Positions 7,277-13,026 of a stretch of 52,012 nt of DNA are shown one piece after another (positions within the stretch are counted from its first letter, which is position 1; every line of letters starts with the position of its first letter). Below the pieces are notes generated by a model. The model was not told the DNA's origin. It saw nothing but the letters and a program-made list of their open reading frames with translations, and did not search any database. Origin of the DNA: an uncultured Oscillospiraceae bacterium (GTDB lineage: Bacteria; Bacillota; Clostridia; Oscillospirales; Oscillospiraceae); NCBI GenBank assembly GCA_947589745.1, contig CANQCS010000013.1, positions 1-52,012 on the forward strand, written 5' to 3'. Position numbers and translations under genes: made by a program.

Positions 7277-7798
7277 ATGACTGAAGATCTCATCAGTCGG
7301 AAGGCGCTTCTGGATGACATTGACGGCATCTACGACTGCGCGGACATGGTCTTTAAGCCCAATGACCACTGCTGTAAACCCAGCGATTGCCCGGGCTGCA
7401 AGTGGGTACAAACCAAAAATTATATTCGGAGACTGGTTGCAAACGCACCGGCTGTCACGCAAACAAATTTAAGGAGGAACAACACTATGCTTAACATCGG
7501 TCAGGATATTTTCGTGGTCTGCAAACTGTTCACCAGCGCGGACAAGTTCAAGATCTACGTCTCCCGCAAGGAGATCAATCGCGTCGAACGGAATCAGGAC
7601 GGCCAGATCATCTACACCGCCGGCCGGCACAATGAGCTCCGCTTCATGGAGATCCCCAATGAGGACGGGACTACCGGCTATCAGAGCCTGGGCATCCGGA
7701 AGAAGAGGGTGTTTCTCACCCGGGAGGAAGCCGAGGTGGAGCGGAAGATCCGGCTGGAGGAGGAAGAGGAACTAGCGTCTGCCAAGGAGGCCGAGTGA
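7277..7798 (+). CDS. fused small-protein ORF with an internal start
   Basis: One open frame of 173 codons that seems to join two genes. Residues 1-70 are of the 'DLISRKALLDDI ... NAPAV' type common in Firmicutes phages, with a Cys/His cluster (HCCKPSDCPGC). At codon 71 a perfect AAGGAGG and an ATG (7487) restart translation without an intervening stop. Either the first gene lost its stop and the product is a fusion, or both a 173- and a 103-residue protein are made. Confidence 0.5.
   Translation: MTEDLISRKALLDDIDGIYDCADMVFKPNDHCCKPSDCPGCKWVQTKNYIRRLVANAPAVTQTNLRRNNTMLNIGQDIFVVCKLFTSADKFKIYVSRKEINRVERNQDGQIIYTAGRHNELRFMEIPNEDGTTGYQSLGIRKKRVFLTREEAEVERKIRLEEEEELASAKEAE
7487..7798 (+). CDS. 103-residue protein from internal start
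   Basis: AAGGAGG at 7471-7477 sits 9 bases before ATG 7487, in frame with the upstream gene. The product has an N-terminal beta-rich part and a long charged C-terminal helix of Glu, Arg and Ala. The ribosome binding site makes independent translation likely. The function is unknown. Confidence 0.55.
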   Translation: MLNIGQDIFVVCKLFTSADKFKIYVSRKEINRVERNQDGQIIYTAGRHNELRFMEIPNEDGTTGYQSLGIRKKRVFLTREEAEVERKIRLEEEEELASAKEAE

Positions 7799-8109
7799 TG
7801 TACGACGGCGTGAAGGAGACCCCTTGCAAAAGGTGCGCGCACTGCGTCGTCTGTATGTTCAAGAACGAATTTCAGTCGGCACAGAAGGCCGTGGACGATA
7901 TCATGGTCAACCTCGACCAAAACCGGAGCACATACCTTCGGGATATTCGGTGGGTCAAGCCCGTGGAGCTGGAGTGCGTCAATTTCCTGCGGAAGCCCGA
8001 AAACGAAAAGGCCCCTAAGGAGCCCATCCGCGTCGAACGGGATCAGGACAGCCGGCAAAGCGAGTTCTGCTTCATGGAGACCCCTAATTACAACGATATT
8101 TGCCCGTAG
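7798..8109 (+). CDS. Cys-rich hypothetical protein
   Basis: A 103-residue protein starting at ATG 7798, 7 bases after AAGGAGG and overlapping the previous stop. The N-terminus has CKRCAHCVVC, a compact Cys cluster suggestive of a zinc or iron-sulfur site, followed later by one more Cys (LECVNF). The rest is polar. Family not recognised. Confidence 0.55.
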   Translation: MYDGVKETPCKRCAHCVVCMFKNEFQSAQKAVDDIMVNLDQNRSTYLRDIRWVKPVELECVNFLRKPENEKAPKEPIRVERDQDSRQSEFCFMETPNYNDICP

Positions 8110-8131
8110 AAAGGACGGAAGGGAACACCAT

Positions 8132-8467
8132 ATGACACCGAACGAGTATCAGAAAGAAGCTCTGAGAGTCGAGCAGGGCATGTCCAAGACATTTCCGCGG
8201 CTGCTGAACGGTCTGATGGGCCTGAACGGCGAGGCGGGAGAGTGCATCGATATTCTCAAAAAGCACTACTTCCAGGGGCACGACCTGGACGCCTACCACA
8301 TTGCCAGAGAGCTCGGCGACGTGGCGTTTTACATCGCCATTGCTGCGGACGCCATCGGGTATGACCTGGAGAGCATCCTCGAAATGAGTGTCGAGAAGTG
8401 CAGAGCCCGTTATCCGAACGGTTTTGAAGTGGAGCGCAGCATTCACAGAGACCCGAAGGATATTTGA
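8132..8467 (+). CDS. MazG-type nucleotide pyrophosphohydrolase
   Basis: A 111-residue protein of the all-alpha NTP pyrophosphohydrolase superfamily. The Mg-binding pattern ExxE(n)ExxD is visible as GEAGE (Glu34, Glu37) and ELGD (Glu60, Asp63), with the family's 'GLNGEAGE' lead-in and a C-terminal 'RYPNGF' found in phage MazG proteins. Such enzymes hydrolyse NTPs to NMP and pyrophosphate, either as house-cleaning or to lower (p)ppGpp-type signals. The start is ATG 8132 after GGAAGGGAACACC. A second MazG-like gene follows 10 bases later. Confidence 0.8.
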   Translation: MTPNEYQKEALRVEQGMSKTFPRLLNGLMGLNGEAGECIDILKKHYFQGHDLDAYHIARELGDVAFYIAIAADAIGYDLESILEMSVEKCRARYPNGFEVERSIHRDPKDI

Positions 8468-8477
8468 GGTGGCCTCG

Positions 8478-8801
8478 ATGGACGAGAAAAACATCTACAA
8501 CCTGCTCCACAAGGGTTCGTTTATGGACCTGATCGACGCTGTCGGCCGGATGGACAACAGCTCTGGTGTTCCCCAGGATATTTACGTCATGGAGGAATGC
8601 TCCGAGCTGATCAAGGAACTGACCAAGAAGCAGCGTGGAAAGGGAGACCAGGAGAAGATATTTGACGAGGCCTGTGACGTCTTGGTTACGGTCTTTGTCA
8701 TGCTGCGTTGCAGCGGCGTCTCTGGCGACGACGTTAGATCCCGCATCATGTACAAATGCCGGCGCGCTCTGGCCCGGCACGCTGAAAACGGAGAGGTATG
8801 A
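8478..8801 (+). CDS. second MazG-like pyrophosphohydrolase
   Basis: A 107-residue protein with the same superfamily signature, though divergent from its neighbour: EECSE (Glu40, Glu43) and DEACD (Glu64, Asp67), all four ligands present. The start is ATG 8478 after GAGGTGGCCTCG; the open frame upstream overlaps the previous gene. Tandem MazG genes may have different nucleotide substrates. The stop overlaps the next ATG (ATGA). Confidence 0.7.
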   Translation: MDEKNIYNLLHKGSFMDLIDAVGRMDNSSGVPQDIYVMEECSELIKELTKKQRGKGDQEKIFDEACDVLVTVFVMLRCSGVSGDDVRSRIMYKCRRALARHAENGEV

Positions 8802-8950
8802 ATATGTGGAAAAACAAACTCTATGCTGTAGCGCTTCTTGTGCTTGGTCTGCTGCTCATGCTCCTTGCCCAAGATGCTACGGTGCTGTTGATCCTGGCAC
8901 TTATCGCGGTACCGATGTTCGTCTCTAAGGAGAACTGGATCGTATCGTAG
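8798..8950 (+). CDS. 50-residue double-spanning membrane peptide
   Basis: ATG 8798 overlaps the MazG stop by four bases, and GGAGAGGT just upstream serves as ribosome binding site (ATG 8804 is an alternative). The product is almost entirely hydrophobic: two helices (about residues 10-23 and 26-41) separated by AQDAT. Small two-helix membrane peptides in phages include holins and inhibitors; the position away from any lysin gives no support for a holin. Confidence 0.6.
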   Translation: MNMWKNKLYAVALLVLGLLLMLLAQDATVLLILALIAVPMFVSKENWIVS

Positions 8951-8976
8951 AAAAATTATATTTTGGGAGAAAAGTT

Positions 8977-9183
8977 ATGGAACGAAAAGTCACTCTTTTA
9001 CAGCTGGTCCGGCGGTATCGGAGTTATCAGCTGCTAATCCAGAATCATCCCGACCACAGAGAAATGCTGGAGCAGCGGATGGAGCAGTGTAAACTCGATA
9101 TCCTCAACCTCGTTGCCAGCGATGAGTTCTTGGATGAGCTGGAACTGATGAGTCGGCACTATTCCACTCGGTTGATATTTTGA
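8977..9183 (+). CDS. 68-residue helical protein
   Basis: ATG 8977 follows TTGGGAGAAAAGTT. The small protein is predicted to be fully helical, with a basic N-terminal half (VRRYRSYQ) and a Glu/Gln/Met-rich middle. Just upstream is AATTATATTTTG, one of the recurrent intergenic strings. Family not recognised. Confidence 0.5.
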   Translation: MERKVTLLQLVRRYRSYQLLIQNHPDHREMLEQRMEQCKLDILNLVASDEFLDELELMSRHYSTRLIF

Positions 9184-9199
9184 TGGGGGGTGCAGTAAA

Positions 9200-9523
9200 A
9201 TGAGACCGATCGATGCTGATAAAATCGTAAACTTTGAATGCACGTTGGACAGCGGCGAGAAATATCTTCTCTTACCAGTGGCACATCTGTCGGATATTCC
9301 CACCATACCGATAAAGCCGTTCTTCTTCACAATGAGCGTGACACATCACCGTACAGGAGCAGCCATCGGGAAGCGCGTTGGCGTGGTGTTCGCCAGTGAC
9401 AAGGCCTCCGCGGAACAGATCGCCTGGGATAAGTACGGCGGAGACGCCTGCTGCGCCCTTGATATTTGGGAGATCGAAGAAAACAGTGCAAGTTTTACTG
9501 TTTGGAGAGGAAGTTTTACATGA
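9200..9523 (+). CDS. MRPIDADKI-type hypothetical protein
   Basis: A 107-residue protein that begins with MRPIDADKI, an N-terminal pattern frequent in small Firmicutes phage proteins. A later Gly-rich 'GKRVGVVFASDKASAEQIAWDKYGG' run suggests a compact alpha/beta domain. It starts at ATG 9200 after GGGGGGTGCAGTAAA. Function unknown. Confidence 0.6.
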   Translation: MRPIDADKIVNFECTLDSGEKYLLLPVAHLSDIPTIPIKPFFFTMSVTHHRTGAAIGKRVGVVFASDKASAEQIAWDKYGGDACCALDIWEIEENSASFTVWRGSFT

Positions 9524-9744
9524 TGGAAAACGACATAACACTGTCCCAGTTTGTCGAGAATCTTTCCGGCCGCATCAAACAATATGGGGAATACAAGCTC
9601 GACGCCGTCGAAAAGGCTTATGCCCCGACCGGATTCTCAACGTATCACTGGCGTATATTGTTGAGGCACGATGATCCAATCGTCGAAAACAACAATTACG
9701 TTGAACTTCGTTTCCTTCCGGAGACTCAGCTGAATTTCTTTTAA
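9520..9744 (+). CDS. 74-residue hypothetical protein
   Basis: ATG 9520 overlaps the preceding stop (ATGA), with GGAGAGGAAG upstream. The product has a helical N-terminus and a beta-rich C-terminus ending in LNFF. I do not recognise it. Confidence 0.5.
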   Translation: MMENDITLSQFVENLSGRIKQYGEYKLDAVEKAYAPTGFSTYHWRILLRHDDPIVENNNYVELRFLPETQLNFF

Positions 9745-9751
9745 GGCGGTG

Positions 9752-10090
9752 ATGCCTGTGCAAGTCCTGAAATACAAAGGTAGTGTCTACGGTGCCAAGC
9801 TGACGGCGGCCGAACGGAAAGCCATGGACATCGAGATTCAAAAGGAACTGGCTGAATATGACAAGAAGCACGCCGTGGAGCTGGATGCCATGATCCTGTG
9901 GGTGCTGCATGAAAAGTTCGGCTTCGGTCCCAAGCGGCTGCGGCAGTTCTATGAGGGATTCTTCGGAGAGCTGGACGCGCTGCTGAAGCGATACGAAATG
10001 GAGGAGGGAGACGATCTTTGGCTCTGTACCCGAAAGCTGAAGGACGCCGGCGTTGACCTGGCCGCCTGGCACGAGGAAAATAAGAGGTGA
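9752..10090 (+). CDS. hypothetical helical protein
   Basis: About 112 residues. AAGGCGG at 9743-9749 is very close to ATG 9752, so GTG 9758 (8 bases downstream) may be the true start. Residues 30-110 look helical and include 'LHEKFGFGPKRLRQFYEGFF', a pattern I have seen in phage hypothetical proteins without known function. The stop overlaps the next gene's possible GTG start. Confidence 0.55.
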   Translation: MPVQVLKYKGSVYGAKLTAAERKAMDIEIQKELAEYDKKHAVELDAMILWVLHEKFGFGPKRLRQFYEGFFGELDALLKRYEMEEGDDLWLCTRKLKDAGVDLAAWHEENKR

Positions 10091-10392
10091 AGATTTTGGA
10101 TAGCTTTGAACGCAGTAGCATCGCGAAGCTCGAAGAACTCGCCGAGCAGCTGATTGAGACAATGGAGGCGTTTTCTGAGCTGTTTACTAATGCAGTGGCG
10201 GAAGCCGACAAGGCCTTCAGTGCCATCTACGAGGCTCTACACGCACTGGAAAACGATGGTATGGACGAGGTCTTGGCCAGCCAGAAACGCGCGCAGAGGC
10301 TTTCCAGAAAGCTCCTGAGAGGTCGATTAGCCACTCTTCTCGTTCGTACAAGCCTGATATTCGCGCATCTCGGCATTTACCTTATCAAATGA
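10087..10392 (+). CDS. coiled-coil hypothetical protein
   Basis: The frame opens at GTG 10087, but TTG 10096, 7 bases after GAGGTG, is a good alternative start. The product (98-101 residues) is a long amphipathic helix with Glu/Ala heptads, a basic patch (KRAQRLSRKLLRGR) and a hydrophobic C-terminus that could touch the membrane. Family unknown. Confidence 0.5.
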   Translation: MKILDSFERSSIAKLEELAEQLIETMEAFSELFTNAVAEADKAFSAIYEALHALENDGMDEVLASQKRAQRLSRKLLRGRLATLLVRTSLIFAHLGIYLIK

Positions 10393-10413
10393 GACGGTTT
10401 TGAGGGAGTAATT

Positions 10414-10629
10414 ATGCAAAAAGAGAGCGAAATCACCACAAACAGTTCCAATTCCGGCCCGTTTGATCGTTGGTTCTGTCCTGTCTGCTGCGGGACAGGA
10501 AAGATTCGCATGATGCAGAGCGCGAGGTACATCAACGGACCATCCGTGAGAGCCGAGGATGTGGTGATCCCTTGTCCTGCCTGTGACGGACGAGGCTATT
10601 CCATCGGGAGCTTTAGCAAGAACGGATGA
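10414..10629 (+). CDS. DnaJ-type zinc-finger small protein
   Basis: A 71-residue protein carrying two CxxCxGxG-like elements, CPVCCGTGK and CPACDGRGY, spaced as in one half of the DnaJ Cys-rich domain; four cysteines can hold one zinc. There is no J domain. It starts at ATG 10414 after TGAGGGAG. Stand-alone zinc modules of this kind may assist folding or bind nucleic acid. It is the last gene before a 700-base non-coding hub. Confidence 0.65.
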   Translation: MQKESEITTNSSNSGPFDRWFCPVCCGTGKIRMMQSARYINGPSVRAEDVVIPCPACDGRGYSIGSFSKNG

Positions 10630-10684
10630 GCCGGTGCGCCCGTATTAGCTGGAAGAAAACGGAAATTATATTTTGCAGAGACCG

Positions 10685-10756
10685 AAAACGGCCCGGTTCT
10701 GTCCTAAGCTAGAATAGAAATTCGGCTAATCTAGGATAGAATTTGGGCCGTTTTTT
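10685..10756 (+). terminator. long-stem terminator closing the early operon
   Basis: AAAACGGCCC (10685-10694) pairs with GGGCCGTTTT (10745-10754) and is followed by more T's. Inside, TTCTGTCCTAAGCTAG-type sequence is partly complementary to the right half (about 12 of 16 positions), so the whole 70 bases can fold into one long hairpin. The inner sequence also repeats CTAGAATAGAA/CTAGGATAGAA directly. Confidence 0.65.
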
Positions 10757-10781
10757 GTCTCTCAAAACACGCCAATTTTCT

Positions 10782-11040
10782 GCCCACTTTTGGTTTTGAA
10801 AAGTGGGCTTTGCCCACTTTTATTTGGGCTTTGAGGCCTCAATTTCTGAAAATTTCAGAAAAAATCGCATTTTTGCCCAAAAAAAGTGGGTTTTTGCCCA
10901 CTTTTATTTCAAAAGTGGGCAGCCGGAAACCGTTGCAGCACAAGGGTTTGAGGGGTTTCTGCCCACTTTCCCACTTTTTTCTCTTATTTACATGAAGAAA
11001 AAAATTAAAAATATATAATAAATAGCGAAAAAAAGTGGGC
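10782..11040. repeat. nine-copy GCCCACTTTT repeat cluster with AT-rich flank
   Basis: The 10-mer GCCCACTTTT or its complement occurs exactly at 10782, 10799 (reverse), 10812, 10896, 10911 (reverse) and 11031 (reverse), and with one mismatch at 10882 (reverse), 10961 and 10969. Pairs at 10782/10799 and 10896/10911 form hairpins with loops under 8 bases. Between the eighth and ninth copies lies a 55-base A/T-rich stretch (10975-11030). No gene is convincing here. This would fit an iteron-type origin of replication or a multi-operator control site. Confidence 0.6.
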
Positions 11041-11105
11041 ATTTGGGCAAAGCATAAAAATCGTCCGCAAAAGCTCAAAAATCCCTTTCTTTTTCTTCGA
11101 GGGCG

Positions 11106-11114
11106 TGCTATACT
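11106..11114 (+). promoter_or_regulatory. extended -10 promoter for the structured RNA
   Basis: TGCTATACT: a -10 hexamer TATACT with the TGn extension. Seven bases downstream of the hexamer is 11121, exactly the first base of the long RNA stem, so the predicted transcript begins at the helix. The -35 position (TTTCTT) is weak. Confidence 0.5.
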
Positions 11115-11120
11115 GAAAGC

Positions 11121-11222
11121 GCCACACAATCTGATAAAACCCATTCAGCAGGGGAACACTGGCAAACGGTGTTTCTCTCTTTACTCGTTCCCTGCGCGAG
11201 TGGGTTACTGAGATTGTGTGGC
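11121..11222 (+). ncRNA. strongly folded RNA of unknown class
   Basis: GCCACACAATCT (11121-11132) pairs perfectly with AGATTGTGTGGC (11211-11222). Nested inside are AACCCA (11138-11143) with TGGGTT (11201-11206), then GCAGGGGAAC (11148-11157) with GTTCCCTGC (11187-11195, one bulge), and a small apical AACAC/GTGTT hairpin. The result is a rod of about 100 nt with two internal loops. The layout of a long closing stem with internal bubbles is loosely like 6S RNA, but I see no diagnostic sequence. It lies between the repeat cluster and an attenuator-like terminator. Confidence 0.6.
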
Positions 11223-11224
11223 AG

Positions 11225-11281
11225 CAATGAGAGGACACTTTTGCAGAGTGCGTCTCATTGTTCTGGGGCGCACTCTTTTTT
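11225..11281 (+). terminator. terminator with competing antiterminator helix
   Basis: AGAGTGCG (11245-11252) pairs with CGCACTCT (11269-11276), followed by T's: a rho-independent terminator. CAATGAGA (11225-11232) is perfectly complementary to TCTCATTG (11253-11260), which lies in that terminator's loop. The two 8-bp helices interleave, so they form either a pseudoknot or two alternative states, as in attenuators. A zinc-ribbon gene starts 56 bases downstream. Confidence 0.6.
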
Positions 11282-11336
11282 ATTGGAGTGGTTCGGACGC
11301 CTCGAATGATATTTTGAAAAAGGGGGTTGACCTGGA

Positions 11337-11558
11337 ATGAGCTGGCTGGAGCCTACTTGGGTTTGCGATAAGTGTGATGCGATCATGAATGATCAGCCGG
11401 GGTTCAATATATACAGTGGCGTTTGGAGATGCGCCAAGTGCGGAGCTCTCAATAGTGTCAGTGCGTCTGATGAGCTTGATACGGACGATATGCTGAGAAA
11501 CGGAATTGACACGTTTACCAGGAAACCGCTGTGGGACCCGGACGACGATGATTATTAA
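11337..11558 (+). CDS. small zinc-ribbon protein
   Basis: A 73-residue protein with CDKC and CAKC about 19 residues apart (a rubredoxin-like zinc ribbon), followed by an acidic tail ending DPDDDDY. ATG 11337 follows an AAAAAGGGGGTTG ribosome binding site. Its placement right after the attenuator-like terminator suggests that read-through controls it. Confidence 0.6.
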   Translation: MSWLEPTWVCDKCDAIMNDQPGFNIYSGVWRCAKCGALNSVSASDELDTDDMLRNGIDTFTRKPLWDPDDDDY

Positions 11559-11584
11559 AAATTATATTTGGGAGGATGAAATAA

Positions 11585-12028
11585 ATGGGAAATCCAAAGC
11601 GAAGAGTTAATCTGAACGATGCAACTACTCTTATTTCTGCTGTCGCCGGGGTGATTGCTATAGTGGTGCCATTGCTTCCTCATCTCGACAAGAAAGTTGT
11701 GGTTCCAACCATGTACGGAGAAAACGAGCTTTGGACATTGGATGAAGCAAGGGACCTTTTGGTAACCCGAGGGTTCAATGTTTACGCGAAGCAGATTTTT
11801 AAAGAGCAAGCGACCTCCAAGTTTAAGGATTACATTGATGGTCAGGTTATTGATTCAGAACCGAGACAAGGCGAGAAAGTAGCGCCTGGTTCAGATATCA
11901 CACTTAAATATGTAACCAAGGAAGCTATTGACGCCGGGCGATTGCTGTCTGAACAGATTGAGCAACAAAAAGAAATTACGAAGAAAGCTAAGCAGGTGAA
12001 GGGTAAACTATTCAGAAGGAAAAACTGA
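11585..12028 (+). CDS. membrane-anchored PASTA-domain protein
   Basis: A 147-residue protein: a short basic N-terminus, one hydrophobic segment (about residues 14-33), then a PASTA-like domain with 'VPTMYGENELWTLDEARDLLVTRGFNV' and 'IDGQVIDSEPRQGEKVAPGSDITL' (residues about 39-110), and a Lys-rich coiled tail. PASTA domains bind muropeptides or act as wall-sensing modules in Ser/Thr kinases and penicillin-binding proteins; this one has no enzyme attached. ATG 11585 follows GGGAGGATGAAATAA. A strong terminator follows. It could act at the envelope. Confidence 0.7.
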   Translation: MGNPKRRVNLNDATTLISAVAGVIAIVVPLLPHLDKKVVVPTMYGENELWTLDEARDLLVTRGFNVYAKQIFKEQATSKFKDYIDGQVIDSEPRQGEKVAPGSDITLKYVTKEAIDAGRLLSEQIEQQKEITKKAKQVKGKLFRRKN

Positions 12029-12062
12029 AGTGGCGGTTGATTAGCAGCGACAATTATATTTT

Positions 12063-12099
12063 GCAGAGATGCTTGAAAAAGTGTCTCTGCTTTTTTTTT
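12063..12099 (+). terminator. strong rho-independent terminator
   Basis: GCAGAGA (12063-12069) pairs perfectly with TCTCTGC (12084-12090), followed by nine T's. It ends the PASTA transcription unit. Confidence 0.85.
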
Positions 12100-12191
12100 C
12101 GCGAAAAAAACAGACTCTTTTATGGAGAGGGAGAGGTATGTCAAACTTCTTCTTTCTTTTCTATCATTTTTGCACGAAAGGAGGCTTTTTG

Positions 12192-12491
12192 ATGGCCAGA
12201 AGCGCCAGATTGGAGAGCGGTTTTCAGGACAGGCTTATTCAGACTCTGAAAAACCTGTTTCCGGGCTGCATGGTGTTTAAGATGGATCAATTGCAGGGCA
12301 TCCCGGATCTGCTCATTCTGTACGGCCGGAAATGGGCCTCTTTGGAATGCAAGAAGTCGGCAGGAGCAAAGCGTCAGCCCAATCAAGACTATTATGTGGA
12401 CAAGATGAACGAGATGTCGTTCTCTCGTTATATTTGTCCGGAAAACAAGGAGGAGGTATTGGATGAACTTCGTGAAGCACTCAAATCTTGA
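12192..12491 (+). CDS. VRR-NUC family nuclease
   Basis: A 99-residue protein of the PD-(D/E)xK type. The motif GIPDLLIL holds Asp39, and ECKK holds Glu52 and Lys54, with a downstream QPNQxYY segment as in phage VRR-NUC proteins. Members are structure-selective nucleases, some resolving Holliday junctions or cutting flaps. ATG 12192 lies 7 bases after AAAGGAGG. An in-frame ATG at 12138 has its own GAGAGGGAGAGG and would add 18 mostly hydrophobic residues, so a second form is possible. It overlaps the next gene by 29 bases. Confidence 0.75.
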   Translation: MARSARLESGFQDRLIQTLKNLFPGCMVFKMDQLQGIPDLLILYGRKWASLECKKSAGAKRQPNQDYYVDKMNEMSFSRYICPENKEEVLDELREALKS

Positions 12492-13023
12492 GGGTCTCCA
12501 TGCGTTTCTTAGTCCATCCAAGTATCACTGGATCAATTACAGTGATGACAAGATGATCGAAGCGTTCAGCAAGTATCAGGCGTCTCTGAAAGGAACACAG
12601 CTGCATGAGTTCGCCGCACAGTGCATTCGGCTCGGTCAAAAGCTGCCGAAATCACAAAAGACTCTCAACATGTACGTCAACGACGGCATCGGTTATAAGA
12701 TGACGCCGGAGCAGATCCTTTACTATTCTCCTAATTGTTTTGGGACGGCTGACACGATCGCGTTCCGTAAAAATTTCCTCCGTATCCACGATCTGAAGAC
12801 CGGAGAAAATCCGACGCATATGGAACAGCTGATGGTCTATGCTGCTCTGTTCTGTTTGGAGTACAGAGTAAAGCCGGTAGATATCGAAATCGAGCTTCGT
12901 ATTTACCAGAACGATGAAGTGCTCGTTCACAATCCCACTGTCGCTGATATTCTGCCGATCATGGATAAGATCATTACCTTTGACAAAATCATCAATAGAA
13001 TACGAGAAGAAGAGGAGGGTTAA
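12463..13023 (+). CDS. PD-(D/E)xK nuclease, DUF2800/RecB-like
   Basis: A 186-residue protein with the RecB-nuclease order of motifs: LHEFA (His48, Glu49), GTAD (Asp97), HDLKTG (Asp110, Lys112) and the QLMVY motif (Gln122, Tyr126). This matches the phage DUF2800/Cas4-like exonuclease group, but it is shorter than many members. It begins inside the VRR-NUC gene at ATG 12463 after AAGGAGG. Two nucleases in tandem suggest DNA processing during recombination or packaging. Confidence 0.7.
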   Translation: MNFVKHSNLEGLHAFLSPSKYHWINYSDDKMIEAFSKYQASLKGTQLHEFAAQCIRLGQKLPKSQKTLNMYVNDGIGYKMTPEQILYYSPNCFGTADTIAFRKNFLRIHDLKTGENPTHMEQLMVYAALFCLEYRVKPVDIEIELRIYQNDEVLVHNPTVADILPIMDKIITFDKIINRIREEEEG

Positions 13024-13026
13024 ACC

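Noticed and set aside
10803-11018. Open frames through the GCCCACTTTT cluster
   Set aside because: They merely translate the repeat into Phe/Leu/Pro-rich peptides in several frames; no ribosome binding site.
4228-12060. TATAAT on the minus strand within AATTATATTTT as antisense promoters
   Set aside because: No -35 element stands at the right distance on the minus strand at the copies I inspected.
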